Source: Janibacter corallicola NBRC 107790
Lineage (GTDB): Bacteria; Actinomycetota; Actinomycetes; Actinomycetales; Dermatophilaceae
Assembly: GCF_001570965.1 (NCBI RefSeq)
Contig: NZ_BCSR01000001.1
Coordinates: 62,001 to 126,000 of the forward strand
Direction: 5' to 3'
Length of the DNA stretch: 64,000 nt
The notes under the pieces were generated by a model. It was given only the letters and a program-made list of their open reading frames with translations. It ran no database searches and was not told the DNA's origin. Of this stretch, positions 44,372 through 55,597 are shown in pieces; position 1 is the first letter of the stretch, and every line of letters begins with the position of its first letter. The position numbers and the translations under genes are program-made.

Positions 44372-45262
44372 GTGCGGGTCCGGACCGGGATCGTCGCCCT
44401 CTGCGTGCTGCTCGCCGGCTGCTCGGGCGGCGGCGGGCAGAGCGGGGAGTCCGCGACCGACACCGCGACGTCGACCGGGCACTCCCGTGGCGCGTCCCCG
44501 GCCCCGACCACCGGCGCGGAGGGAGACCGCTTCCCCAGCACCACGGACCCGCTGCCGAGCGACCTGACCCGGGACCTGCGCCGGGTGCTCGATCGGCACG
44601 AGGAGCTCGAGGCCTCGGTGTCGGTCGTCCCCGTGGGCGGGGACGAACCACGGACCGTCGGCGAGGCACCGACCCTGGTCGCCTGGTCGACGATCAAGGT
44701 GCCCCTGGCGCTGGCGATCGAGCGGGCGGGGCTGGGCGAGAAGGCCGCCGCGGACGTCGAGGCCGCGATCACGGCATCCGACAACGAGGCCGCGGCCGAC
44801 CTCTGGGAGCGCCTCGGCTCGGGCCGGAAGGCCTCGGACGCGACCGAGGCGCAGCTGCGCCGTGGCGGGGACACCCGCACCGAGGTCCCGCCCGAGGTCA
44901 CCGCGCCGGGGTTCTCCCCCTTCGGCCAGTCGCGGTGGAGGCTGGCGGACCAGGCGACCTTCACCGCCTCCCTCCCCTGCCTCGCCGGATCGACCACGGT
45001 GACCTCCGCGATGAGCCGGGTGCTGCCGGGCCAGAGCTGGGGCCTGGGCACGATCGAAGGGGCCCGCTTCAAGGGCGGCTGGGGGCCCACCCCGGAGGGG
45101 TACGTCGTCCGCCAGCTCGGGATCGTCCCCGGCACGAAGGGGGACACCGCGATCGCCCTGCAGGTCCGGGGCGGCGACCACGCGGCGGACACCGCCGTGG
45201 CCGACGAGCTCGCGGTCGTGCTCCGGGAGCATTCCGGGCAGCTTCCGACCGGATCCTGCTGA
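44372..45262 (+). CDS. Lipoprotein of the class A beta-lactamase/transpeptidase-like fold
   Basis: A 296-residue protein with a lipoprotein signal (VALCVLLAGC). The serine hydrolase motifs can be read: STIK (SxxK), SDNEAAADLWERLG (SDN) and KGGWG in place of KTG. This is the layout of class A beta-lactamase-like serine hydrolases, but the omega-loop Glu is not obvious, so beta-lactamase activity should not be assumed. GTG at 44372 follows the previous stop directly. Confidence 0.72.
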   Translation: MRVRTGIVALCVLLAGCSGGGGQSGESATDTATSTGHSRGASPAPTTGAEGDRFPSTTDPLPSDLTRDLRRVLDRHEELEASVSVVPVGGDEPRTVGEAPTLVAWSTIKVPLALAIERAGLGEKAAADVEAAITASDNEAAADLWERLGSGRKASDATEAQLRRGGDTRTEVPPEVTAPGFSPFGQSRWRLADQATFTASLPCLAGSTTVTSAMSRVLPGQSWGLGTIEGARFKGGWGPTPEGYVVRQLGIVPGTKGDTAIALQVRGGDHAADTAVADELAVVLREHSGQLPTGSC

Positions 45263-45342
45263 GCGCCGCGGAGAGCGTCTCGGAGACCGCTCGTGTACCG
45301 GGAGTCGTCGAGGGGCCCTTGCTGCGGCGAGAACCGCGTCCA

Positions 45343-45386
45343 CGGGCCGGGAAAATGCGCGTTTTCCGGCCCGGGAGAGGTAGAAT
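45343..45386 (+). promoter_or_regulatory. Inverted repeat overlapping a putative gyrB promoter
   Basis: CGGGCCGGGAAAA (45343-45355) pairs with TTTTCCGGCCCG (45362-45373) across a six-base loop, with one extra G. A TAGAAT -10-like hexamer follows at 45381-45386, 80 bases before gyrB, so the right arm covers the -35 zone. It may be a terminator for the upstream lipoprotein gene, an operator, or both. Confidence 0.5.
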
Positions 45387-45397
45387 CGACGGGTTGA

Positions 45398-47551
<2,154 letters not shown>

Positions 47552-47662
47552 TACCGGGGCCACGCCCCTCCCGGAGACCCCGAGAACACGTCCTCCCCCC
47601 GAGAGCGCCGACCAGGCCCACTCACTCCCCCTTCGGCCACGACCCCGAGGTGACCCCACCAC

Positions 47663-50230
47663 ATGACCGACATCCCCACCACGCCGGAGACCGATCGCTC
47701 CGAGCCGATCGACCTCAACGCGGAGATGCAGCGCAGCTACATCGAGTACGCGATGAGCGTCATCGTCTCCCGCGCCCTGCCGGACGTGCGCGACGGCCTC
47801 AAGCCGGTGCACCGCCGCATCGTCTACGCGATGTACGACGGCGGGTACCGTCCCGACCGCGGCTACAACAAGTGCTCCCGCGTCGTCGGCGACGTCATGG
47901 GCCAGTACCACCCGCACGGTGACACCGCGATCTACGACGCCATGGTCCGCCTCGTGCAGCCGTGGTCGATGCGCTACCCGCTCATCGACGGGCAGGGCAA
48001 CTTCGGCTCCGCCGGCAACGACGGCGCCGCCGCCCCGCGGTACACCGAGTGCAAGATGGCGCCGCTGTCCCTGGAGCTGGTGCGCGACATTGACCAGGAG
48101 ACGGTCGACTTCGTCCCGAACTACGACGGCAAGACGATGCAGCCGGACGTGCTGCCGGCCCGCTTCCCGAACCTGCTGGCCAACGGCTCCGCCGGCATCG
48201 CGGTGGGCATGGCCACCCAGATCCCGCCGCACAACCTGCGTGAGGTCGCCGACGCCGCGCAGTGGATGCTGGACCACCCGGAGGCGCCCCGCGAGGAGGC
48301 GATCGAGGCGGTCATGGCGCGGATCAAGGGCCCGGACTTCCCCACCGGCGCCTACATCATGGGGCAGCGCGGGATCAACGACGCCTACCGCACCGGCCGG
48401 GGCTCGATCATCATGCGGGCCGTCGTCGAGGTCGAGGAGATCCAGGGGCGCACCTGCCTGGTCGTCACCGAGCTGCCCTACCAGGTCAACCCGGACACCC
48501 TCGCCCAGAAGATCGCCCAGATGACCAAGGAGGGGCGCATCTCGGGCATCGCCGACCTGCGCGACGAGAGCTCCGGGCGCACCGGGCAGCGCCTCGTCAT
48601 CGTCCTCAAGCGGGACGCCGTGGCCAAGGTGGTGCTGAACAACCTCTACAAGCACACCCAGCTGCAGACGACCTTCGGCGCGAACATGCTGGCCCTCGTC
48701 GACGGGGTGCCGCGGACGCTGCCGATCTCGGCCTTCATCCGGCACTGGGTGGAGCACCAGATCGACGTCATCATCCGGCGCACCGAGTACCGGCTGCGCA
48801 AGGACGAGGCCGCGATCCACATCCTGCGTGGCTACCTCAAGGCGCTCGACGTCCTCGACGAGGTCATCGCCCTCATCCGTCGGTCCCCGACGGTCGAGGA
48901 GGCCCGCGACGGGCTGATCCAGCTGCTCGACATCGACGAGGTGCAGGCGACCGCGATCCTCAACCTCCAGTTGCGGCGGCTGGCCGCCCTGGAGCGGCAG
49001 AAGATCATCGACGAGCACGACGAGATCGAGGCCCGGATCGTCGACTACAAGGACATCCTGGCCCGGCCGGAACGGCAGCGGCAGATCGTCAAGGACGAGC
49101 TCGCCGAGATCGTGGACCGCTACGGCGACGACCGGCGCACCCTGATCCAGCCCTATGAGGGCGATGTCGCGATCGAGGACCTCATCCCCGAGGAGGACGT
49201 GGTCGTCACGATCACCCGTGGCGGCTATGCCAAGCGGACCCGGGTGGACGAGTACCGCGCGCAGAAGCGCGGGGGCAAGGGGGTGCGTGGTGCCACCCTC
49301 CGGGGCGAGGACGTCGTGCGCAACTTCTTCACCACGACCTCCCACCACTGGCTGCTCTTCTTCACCAACATGGGCCGGGTCTACCGGATCAAGGCCTACG
49401 AGCTCCCGGAGGCGGCGCGTGACGGCAAGGGCCAGCACGTGGCGAACCTGCTGGCCTTCCAGCCCGGCGAGGAGATCGCCTCGGTCTACGCGATCCGTGA
49501 CTACGAGGTCCAGCCCTACCTCGTCCTCGCGACCAAGCACGGCCTCGTGAAGAAGACCCGCCTCAGCGAGTACGACTCCCCCCGCAGCGGCGGTCTCATC
49601 GCGATCAAGTTGCGCGACGGTGATGAGCTCGTCGGCGCCGGCCTGGTGGCGGCCGAGGACGATCTGCTGCTCGTCTCGCGCAACGCGATGTCGGTGCGCT
49701 TCCACGCCGACGACGGGCAGCTGCGGCCGATGGGCCGCTCGACGAGCGGCGTCACCGGGATGAAGTTCCGCGACGAGGACTCGCTGCTGGCGCTCAACGT
49801 CATCCCCGAAGGGAGCGACCCGGACGTCTTCGCCGTCTTCGAGAACGGCGTGGCCAAGCGGACCGCCGCCTCGGAGTGGACCCCGAAGAACCGCGGCGGC
49901 ATCGGCGTCGTGGCGGCCAACGGGCACAAGGGCGGTCAACTCGTCGGAGCGCTCGTCGTCGACGAGGAGGACCAGGTCATGGTCGTCATGGAGAAGGGCA
50001 ACATCGTCCGTTCCGCGGTGAGCGAGGTGCACCGCACCGGCCGCAACACCCAAGGCGTGTCCTTCGCCAAGCCGCGCAAGAACGACGCCATCGTCGCGGT
50101 GGCACGCAACGTCGACCGCGGCGTTGCGGAGGACGAGCAGATTGACGATGTACCGTCGGATCCCGAGAGCGGCGTGACGTCGTCGGATGACGCTGATCAG
50201 GGGCAGGCCCCCGGAGGTGACCAGGAGTGA
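47663..50230 (+). CDS. gyrA: DNA gyrase subunit A
   Basis: An 855-residue subunit. The catalytic Tyr lies in the AAPRYTE segment. The quinolone-resistance region reads [15 protein letters not shown], with Thr and Asp at the E. coli 83 and 87 positions. The C-terminal beta-pinwheel has the GyrA box (QKRGGKG). The acidic tail is short. The stop overlaps the DUF3566 gene start (GTGA). Confidence 0.97.
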   Translation: MTDIPTTPETDRSEPIDLNAEMQRSYIEYAMSVIVSRALPDVRDGLKPVHRRIVYAMYDGGYRPDRGYNKCSRVVGDVMGQYHPHGDTAIYDAMVRLVQPWSMRYPLIDGQGNFGSAGNDGAAAPRYTECKMAPLSLELVRDIDQETVDFVPNYDGKTMQPDVLPARFPNLLANGSAGIAVGMATQIPPHNLREVADAAQWMLDHPEAPREEAIEAVMARIKGPDFPTGAYIMGQRGINDAYRTGRGSIIMRAVVEVEEIQGRTCLVVTELPYQVNPDTLAQKIAQMTKEGRISGIADLRDESSGRTGQRLVIVLKRDAVAKVVLNNLYKHTQLQTTFGANMLALVDGVPRTLPISAFIRHWVEHQIDVIIRRTEYRLRKDEAAIHILRGYLKALDVLDEVIALIRRSPTVEEARDGLIQLLDIDEVQATAILNLQLRRLAALERQKIIDEHDEIEARIVDYKDILARPERQRQIVKDELAEIVDRYGDDRRTLIQPYEGDVAIEDLIPEEDVVVTITRGGYAKRTRVDEYRAQKRGGKGVRGATLRGEDVVRNFFTTTSHHWLLFFTNMGRVYRIKAYELPEAARDGKGQHVANLLAFQPGEEIASVYAIRDYEVQPYLVLATKHGLVKKTRLSEYDSPRSGGLIAIKLRDGDELVGAGLVAAEDDLLLVSRNAMSVRFHADDGQLRPMGRSTSGVTGMKFRDEDSLLALNVIPEGSDPDVFAVFENGVAKRTAASEWTPKNRGGIGVVAANGHKGGQLVGALVVDEEDQVMVVMEKGNIVRSAVSEVHRTGRNTQGVSFAKPRKNDAIVAVARNVDRGVAEDEQIDDVPSDPESGVTSSDDADQGQAPGGDQE

Positions 50231-50697
50231 GCTCGACAGGAGACACCGCCGTGCGCACGAGCACGGGGGCCGCGGAGGCGAAGCGACCCCCCAAGGTCGC
50301 GGCCGCAGCCAGTCGCCCGGTGCCCCGCACGGGTCGCCGCGTGAAGCTGATGGTCTCGCGGGTGGACCCCTTCTCCGTGATGAAGGTCGGGTTCCTCGTG
50401 TCCGTGGCCATGGGCATCGCGATGGTCGTCATGACCGCGGTGCTGTGGGCCCTGATGTCGGCCATGGGCGTCTTCGGGTCGCTCAACGACCTCGCGACCT
50501 CGATCATCGGCGAGGACTCGGGCCAGTCCTTCGACGTCATGGACTTCATGGGCTTCGGTCGGGTGCTCTCCCTCTCGATCGTCATCGCGGTCATCGACGT
50601 CTTCCTCATCACCGCGATCGCGACGCTCGGGGCCTTCCTGTACAACATCGTCGCCAGCCTCGTCGGGGGCGTGCACCTCACGCTCACCGACGACTGA
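50227..50697 (+). CDS. DUF3566 membrane protein
   Basis: A 156-residue protein with a basic N-terminal region and two transmembrane segments ([20 protein letters not shown] and the [21 protein letters not shown] stretch). DUF3566 genes regularly follow gyrA in actinobacteria. It is translationally coupled to gyrA. The function is unknown; it may belong to the envelope or divisome. Confidence 0.88.
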   Translation: MSSTGDTAVRTSTGAAEAKRPPKVAAAASRPVPRTGRRVKLMVSRVDPFSVMKVGFLVSVAMGIAMVVMTAVLWALMSAMGVFGSLNDLATSIIGEDSGQSFDVMDFMGFGRVLSLSIVIAVIDVFLITAIATLGAFLYNIVASLVGGVHLTLTDD

Positions 50698-50715
50698 CGG
50701 CCCCCGCCGCCGTTC

Positions 50716-50820
50716 CCTGAGGTGCGACGAAGGAGCCGCGAAGGGTGGTTCCTGAGGTGCGACGAAGGAGCCGCGAAGGGTGGTTCCTGAGGTGCGACGA
50801 AGGAGCCTCGAAGGGTCGTT
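50716..50820. repeat. Three tandem 35-bp units of an interspersed repeat
   Basis: Units start at 50716, 50751 and 50786 with the core CCTGAGGTGCGACGAAGGAG; they are identical except for C-to-T and G-to-C changes in the third. Related single copies occur at 35931-35975 and, more diverged, at 55527-55560. They lie between the DUF3566 gene and tRNA-Ile. Confidence 0.88.
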
Positions 50821-50876
50821 TTGGTGACGCAGTCGAGTCTGGGGTAATCTCGGGCGTCGCGTCACCGACGCGAGAA

Positions 50877-50954
50877 GGGCCTATAGCTCAGCACGGTTAG
50901 AGCGCTTCCCTGATAAGGAAGAGGTCCCTGGTTCAAGTCCAGGTAGGCCCACCA
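50877..50954 (+). tRNA. tRNA-Ile (GAT)
   Basis: A complete cloverleaf. The seven-base acceptor stem GGGCCTA pairs with TAGGCCC. The anticodon stem CTTCC/GGAAG carries GAT at 50912-50914. The T-arm contains GTTCAAG. The CCA end is encoded (50952-50954). Confidence 0.96.
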
Positions 50955-50973
50955 CTGTGAAGACGGGAGGGAC

Positions 50974-51144
50974 ATGAAGAAGCTCCTCGCGGTCCTCGCC
51001 GCCGCGGTCGGTGCGGTGTACGCCAAGCGCCGGTACGACCAGCAGCAGTCCGAGAAGGACCTCTACGCCGCGACCTCCCGCCTCACCCGCTCCGCACCAC
51101 AGGGTCGCGGAGCCTGGGCGGCCGCCTCGGACCGCCCGTCCTGA
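50974..51144 (+). CDS. DLW-39 family small protein
   Basis: A 56-residue protein starting MKKLLAVLAAAVGAVYAKRR, with a single hydrophobic helix and a conserved basic/polar segment (YDQQQSEKDLYAAT), where DLY takes the place of the family's DLW. GGGAGG lies before the ATG. This actinobacterial family is typically encoded between gyrA and the tRNA-Ala gene. Function unknown. Confidence 0.8.
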   Translation: MKKLLAVLAAAVGAVYAKRRYDQQQSEKDLYAATSRLTRSAPQGRGAWAAASDRPS

Positions 51145-51157
51145 TCCACCAGCCCTC

Positions 51158-51230
51158 GGGGGCGTGGCGCAATTGGTAGCGCATCTGCTTTGCAAGCAGA
51201 GGGTTGTCGGTTCGAGTCCGATCGCCTCCA
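51158..51230 (+). tRNA. tRNA-Ala (TGC)
   Basis: A 73-base cloverleaf. Acceptor GGGGGCG pairs with CGCCTCC (one G-T pair). The anticodon stem TCTGC/GCAGA carries TGC at 51191-51193. The T-arm contains GTTCGAG. The CCA is not encoded (CCG follows). Confidence 0.96.
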
Positions 51231-51600
51231 CCGAGTGAAGGGGCCGGCCCGCAGGAGCGGGTCGGCCCTCCGTCGTGGGCCACGTCCGCACGTTTGCGCA
51301 GGTCAGAGGTGCTGTACGGATCCTGCATCGACTCCCGCTCGTCACATGGCGCGATGTCGCTCTGCATCGTGCTGGTAGCAGAACCCAGGTGCTCCTTGTG
51401 CACCTTCCTGACCGCGCGGCCTCCCGCACCGTGACGTCGACTACTGGGAGAGCAAGGGCAGGTTGTACTTCCCCGACGAGGAGCGCGCCCTACTCGATCT
51501 CCGGGGGTCCTTGACCAACCACTGCGGATCGCTTGCGCCTCTGGTGGCCACGATGGACGAGCTCGTCAGCGGTGTCGACGGAGCGTGGCAGCGCTGCTGG
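51231..51600. other. Gap downstream of tRNA-Ala with a gene remnant
   Basis: About 370 bases with no intact gene. A plus-strand frame from about 51420 to a TGA at about 51606 encodes a peptide ending in ATMDELVSGVDGAWQRCWL without a credible start or ribosome binding site. It uses rare codons for this genome (CTA, TTG) and looks like the 3' end of a lost gene. A GC-rich inverted repeat directly after the tRNA (GGGCCGGCC ... GGTCGGCCC near 51240-51270) may be a terminator. Confidence 0.5.
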
Positions 51601-53036
51601 CTATGAGGTCTTCGCGACCTCGGGCCGTTGCGCAGCGTGAGCGTCGTCGTTCACTCGTCGGCTCAGTGTCCGCGTAGCGAGCACGGCGGCGGCCAGCAGG
51701 ATGCCCGCGCCGACGACCAGAGCCGTGCTGTAGCCGTCGATGACCGTCGGTGCGCTCATCGTCTCGGATGCGGAGGTCACAGTCGCGGCGACACCTGCCA
51801 ACACAGCCAGCCGAGGGCGACCCCAATCTGTTGGGCGGAGTTGAGCAGAGCTGAGGCGATGCCTGCCGTGTCGGCATCGACCCGGTAGACAGCGGCCTGG
51901 GTCAGGGCCATCACCCCGAACCCGAACCCGAGGGCGACGACGAGGAATCCGGGCGCGATGAACAGCCAGCCGCCCTCGGAGGAGATCGCCCATGCGATCC
52001 ACAGAGCGCCCGCGGTGCTCAACAGTCCACCCGCGGTAGTGACCAGCCTGGGGGAGCGCTTGAGCAGGAGGTTCGGTGCCGAGCCCGCGCCGAGGATGAT
52101 GCCCACGGCGAACGGCAGCATGGACAGGCCCGTGACCAGCGGTGAGTACTCCTGTACCTGCTGCAGGTAGAGCGTGACGATGTAGAGGATCCCCATCGGA
52201 CCAATGGCCAGGCCGAGCATCGTCAGGTAGGCACCGGCGCGATTGCGATCCTTGAACAGACCGAGCGGCACCAGCGGTGTCTGGCTGCGGCGCTGAATCA
52301 GTGTGAAGGAGACGAGCAGCACGGCCGCGAGCGCGATCAGACCGTAGGCGATGGGGTCGGTGAGACCATCCTCGCCGAGTCTGGTGACCGCGTACACCAG
52401 CGAGACCATGCCTGCGGTGCCCAGGGCTCCGACGAGAAGGCCCAGGCGTCCTGTGCCTTGGGCCGGCGGCACGAGCGTGCGGCTGCCCCACAGCACGAGT
52501 AGTCCGATCGGGACGTTGATGAAGAAGACCCACCGCCAGTTCAGTGCGTCGGTGAGGAAGCCACCGAGGACCAGGCCGACGACGATGCCGATCCCCGACA
52601 TCGCGCCGTAGAGCGACAGCGCCGTGTCCCGGGTCCTTCGATCCTTGAACGTCGTGGCGATGAGCGCCAGCACATTGGGCGCCGTCATGGCCGCCCCGAT
52701 GCCCTGGGCGGCGCGGGCGGCGATGAGCATCTGCGCGCTCTGGCCGAGTCCGCCGGCCAGCGACCCCAGGGCGAAGACGGCGAGGCCGACCTGGAGGGCC
52801 CGCTTGCGTCCCCACAGGTCACCGACCCTGCCACCGAGCAGCAGCAGCGAGCCGAACGCCAAGATGTAGCCATTGACGATCCACGGCAGGTGGACAGGGT
52901 CGACCCCCAGTTGTGACTGAATGCTGGGTAGGGCGATGTTCACGATCGAGTCGTCGAGCACGATCATCAGTTGTGCCGTGGCGATCACGAGCAGGGGTAC
53001 GAGCCCGCCGCTGGGCTGCGTCTTCGTCGATGGCAT
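51601..53036 (-). pseudogene. Frameshifted DHA2-type MFS drug exporter
   Basis: The frame from ATG at 53036 (MPSTKTQPSGG) encodes an EmrB/QacA-like 14-helix transporter with motif A (GGRVGDLWGRKRAL), motif C (GIGIVVGLVLGGFL) and motif D-like N-terminal DDSIVNIALPSIQ. At about 51812, after SAQQIGVALG, a one-base deletion shifts translation to WLCWQVSPRL and a stop at 51777. The lost helix is readable in the next frame (LAVLAGVAATVTSASETM ... ATRTLSRR) down to a TAG at 51601. The upstream CsoR-like site suggests metal- or persulfide-linked control. A sequencing error is possible. Confidence 0.8.
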
Positions 53037-53103
53037 CCGTCGTCCTTGTTCTCCGTGCGTGTGGCGACGCGGAGCGCCGGCCGCCGGTACGCGCATGAAC
53101 CGT

Positions 53104-53120
53104 ATACCCCTAGGGGGTAT
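53104..53120. promoter_or_regulatory. CsoR-family-type operator upstream of the MFS gene
   Basis: ATACCCCTAGGGGGTAT is a near-perfect palindrome of the type bound by CsoR/CstR copper- or sulfide-sensing repressors. It lies 68 bases upstream of the MFS start. No csoR-like gene is in the window. Confidence 0.6.
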
Positions 53121-53244
53121 TCCCGACAGGCGGAGGAGAACGATGACCTTCATGTGCCCTGGAGACCGGTTCACAGCCGATCGCGTGCCCGGGCGCGCGA
53201 TCAGGCTTCAACCACTGCGGGCTCGGCAACCCACCTGCCACTGA

Positions 53245-53598
53245 TCACGCGGGGCGGTACTTCTTCGGCAGCCGCTCGAGGACCATCGCGTAGGAGTCCT
53301 CGATCGCCTCGAGCAGCTCCTGTCGCGAGATGGCGCCGCCGATCGACAGCGTGTTCCACCCGCTGCGGCCGATGTAGGGCATGGCCGAGGCGTCGTCGGG
53401 ATAGCGATCGAGCCACTCGTCGGCCTCCTCGCGCGTCGTCGCGGCCTTGACCCCGACGGAGGTCTCGTGGAAGAAGACGAAGATCTTCCCCTTCGCCTCC
53501 GGCCCGACCTTGGCAACGAGGTCCCCCTCCCACGGCTCGTCCCGCCAGGCGCCGGGCAGGGAGAGCGCGTGCTCGCGCAGGTCGTCAGCGATACCCAT
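53245..53598 (-). CDS. MmcQ/YjbR family protein
   Basis: A 117-residue protein with the MmcQ/YjbR layout: ADDLREHALSLPGAWRDEPW, KGKIFVFFHE, and a C-terminal SGWNTLSIGG/RQELLEAIEDSYAMVLERLPKKYR. The fold is CyaY-like and may bind DNA; its function is not settled. ATG at 53598 is used; there is no clear ribosome binding site. Confidence 0.85.
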   Translation of the reverse strand: MGIADDLREHALSLPGAWRDEPWEGDLVAKVGPEAKGKIFVFFHETSVGVKAATTREEADEWLDRYPDDASAMPYIGRSGWNTLSIGGAISRQELLEAIEDSYAMVLERLPKKYRPA

Positions 53599-53634
53599 AC
53601 CCGCAGACTGGCACGGCCGTGGCCGCATCGGGAG

Positions 53635-54084
53635 TCACGGCCCGATCTCGTCCGCGGCCTCACCGAAGGCCTCGACATAGGCCGACAGGTGAGCGAGGAA
53701 GGTCTCCCGATGCTCCGGCGGGACCGCGTCGAGCGCCCGCTGGTGGACCTTGAGCTGCCGGTCCAGGTCGGTGCGGAAACGCCGGCGCCCTTCGCCCGTG
53801 ATCTCGAGCAGCCAGGCGGAGTGCCCCTCCTCCCGGAACCGGCGGATCACCCCGGATTCCAGGGCAGCGTGCACCTGCCGGTTGACCGTGGACTGCTCCA
53901 GACCGAGCTCGTCGGCCACCTGTCGAAGGGTGCGTGCCCGCCCGTCCCGCAGTAGCCACAGCAGCCGCCCGTCGGCGACCTTGAGCTCCAACCCCGCCTC
54001 GACGCCGCGGCGGGCGCGTTCCCAGTACGCCGAGATGCGCACGGCGGTCCAGGCGGGCCCGGCCTCGGGCGTGAGGGAGGTCAT
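53635..54084 (-). CDS. MarR-family transcriptional regulator
   Basis: A 149-residue protein with a winged helix (RTLRQVADELGLEQSTVNRQVHAALESGVI) and the beta-wing RRFREEGHSAWLLEITGEG, framed by dimerisation helices. It is divergent from the broken MFS gene. Their start codons overlap within one CATG (54082-54085), leaving no intergenic space. Its natural target may have been that exporter. Start uncertain because no ribosome binding site is visible. Confidence 0.82.
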   Translation of the reverse strand: MTSLTPEAGPAWTAVRISAYWERARRGVEAGLELKVADGRLLWLLRDGRARTLRQVADELGLEQSTVNRQVHAALESGVIRRFREEGHSAWLLEITGEGRRRFRTDLDRQLKVHQRALDAVPPEHRETFLAHLSAYVEAFGEAADEIGP

Positions 54085-55474
54085 GTGGGATCGCCATTCG
54101 TGCAGCCTGAGCGGCGCGCTCATGCAGTCCCTCGTCATCCCGATCCAGAGCGAGCTGCCCCGGCTCCTCGAGACCGATCCCGGCAACGCCTCGTGGGCCG
54201 TGACCGCCACGCTCCTGGCCGGTGCGGTGACGATGCCGGTCACCGGACGCCTCGCCGACATGTACGGCAAGAAGCGGGTGCTCGTCGTCTCCGCGGCGAA
54301 CCTCGCCCTTGGCTCGGCACTCGCGGCGCTGGGAGGTGGGCTCGCCCTCTTCCTCGTCGGCCGGGTGCTCCAGGGCGTCGCGATGGGCCACATCCCGGTC
54401 GCGATCAGCATGGTCCGCGAGATCGCACCGCCGGAGCGCAAGGCGGGCGCGGTCGCCGCGGTGAGCGCCACGATGGGTGTCGGCGGTGCGATCGGCCTGC
54501 CGCTGGCGGCCTGGATCGCCGAGGAGTTCTCCTGGCACGACCTCTTCTGGTTCTCCGCCGCGCTCGCCGTCGTCGTCCTCGCGACGACCTGGGTCGTCGT
54601 ACCCGCCGTCCATGACTAACACCCCTCCCACATCGACGTCCCGGGCATCATCCGGCTCGCCCTGGGTCTCTCGGCCGCACTCATCGGAGTCAGCAAGGGC
54701 TCGGAGTGGGGCTGGGACTCCGGCAGGACCGTCGGCAGCATCGTCGGCGGCCTGCTCGTGCTCCTGGTGTGGGGCTGGTACCAGCTACGTCACCACGACC
54801 CGCTCATCGACCTGCGGACCTCCGCCCGGCGTCCGGTGCTCATGACCAACGTCGCGGCGCTGCTCATCGGCTTCGGGATGATGGCCCAGATGATCGTCGT
54901 GCCCCAGCTGCTCGAGATGCCCGAGGCCACCGGCTTCGGGTTGGGCCAGACGGTCCTCGAGGCCGACCTGTGGATGGCGCCGGGCGGTCTGATGATGATG
55001 GTCTTCGCGCCCGTCTCCAGTCGCCTCATCAACGGTGTCGGCGCCAAGATCACCCTGCTGATCGGTGCGCTCGTGCTCGGCGTCGGTTATCTCGTGGCCC
55101 TGATGCTGATGAGTGCCCCGTGGGAGCTCATGGTCGCCACGCTCGTCGCCAGCGCCGGTGTCGGCATCGGCTACGCCGCGATGCCGACCCTCATCCTCGA
55201 CAACGTCCCGGGTGAGGAGTCCGGCGCCGCCGTCGGCCTGAACAGCCTGATGCGTGCGGTCGGCACGACGATCGCCGGCGCCGTCATGGCAGCGATCCTC
55301 ACCAGCCGGACGGTCACCCTCGGCGGCCACATCATCCCCGAGGAAAGCGCCTTCCGGATCTGCTTCCTCGTCGGTGCTGCGGCCGCCCTCGTCGGCGGCC
55401 TGGTGTGCCTGCTCATTCCCCGCCAGCAGGTGCTCACGGCCGCGGAGGAGGACCCGGTCCGCGTCACGGCCTGA
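54083..55474 (+). pseudogene. MFS transporter interrupted by an in-frame stop, probably also N-terminally truncated
   Basis: One frame encodes an MFS drug-exporter-like protein over the whole interval except for a TAA at 54617-54619. Before the stop: LSGALMQSLVIPIQSELPRL, motif A GRLADMYGKKRVL, motif C MGVGGAIGLPLAAWI. After it: IDVPGIIRLALGLSAALIGV to LVCLLIPRQQ. The N-terminus lacks most of helix 1, and the ATG at 54083 overlaps the MarR start. A stop-codon readthrough product or two half-proteins cannot be excluded but are unlikely. Confidence 0.78.
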
Positions 55475-55482
55475 GATACGAA

Positions 55483-55525
55483 CGAAGGGGGCCGGACCGC
55501 ACGCGCTGCGGTCCGGCCCCCTTCG
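55483..55525. terminator. Strong hairpin terminator after the MFS pseudogene
   Basis: Nineteen-base perfect stem (55483-55501 with 55507-55525) around a five-base loop, nine bases after the MFS stop. No T-run follows, as is common in high-GC actinobacteria. Confidence 0.8.
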
Positions 55526-55526
55526 T

Positions 55527-55560
55527 CCTTCGAGGTTCGCCCGCTGGGCGGGCTCACACC
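55527..55560. repeat. Diverged copy of the interspersed repeat
   Basis: CCTTCGAGGTTCGC ... GGCTCACACC matches the outer parts of the copy at 35931-35975 with a different hairpin core (CCCGC/GCGGG). It directly follows the terminator. Confidence 0.5.
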
Positions 55561-55597
55561 GCCCACGCGGAGCGTGGGGCCGAGGATCCGTTCGTGG

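Noticed and set aside
51083-51403. A short minus-strand ORF over tRNA-Ala with a peptide like GGGDRTRTDNPLLAKQM
   Set aside because: This is the well-known spurious translation of the complement of a tRNA gene that clutters databases. The ORF over tRNA-Ile (GLPGLEPGTSSLSGKRSN) is rejected for the same reason.
53143-53244. A 33-codon ORF with a strong GGAGGAG site, possibly a truncated regulator divergent from the MFS gene
   Set aside because: The peptide MTFMCPGDRFTADRV... matches nothing I know and does not resemble CsoR. It is too short to call a gene.
51601-55474. A complete transposon or prophage downstream of tRNA-Ala
   Set aside because: No transposase, integrase or repeated tRNA 3' end was found; only a 12-bp repeat and broken transporter genes are visible.
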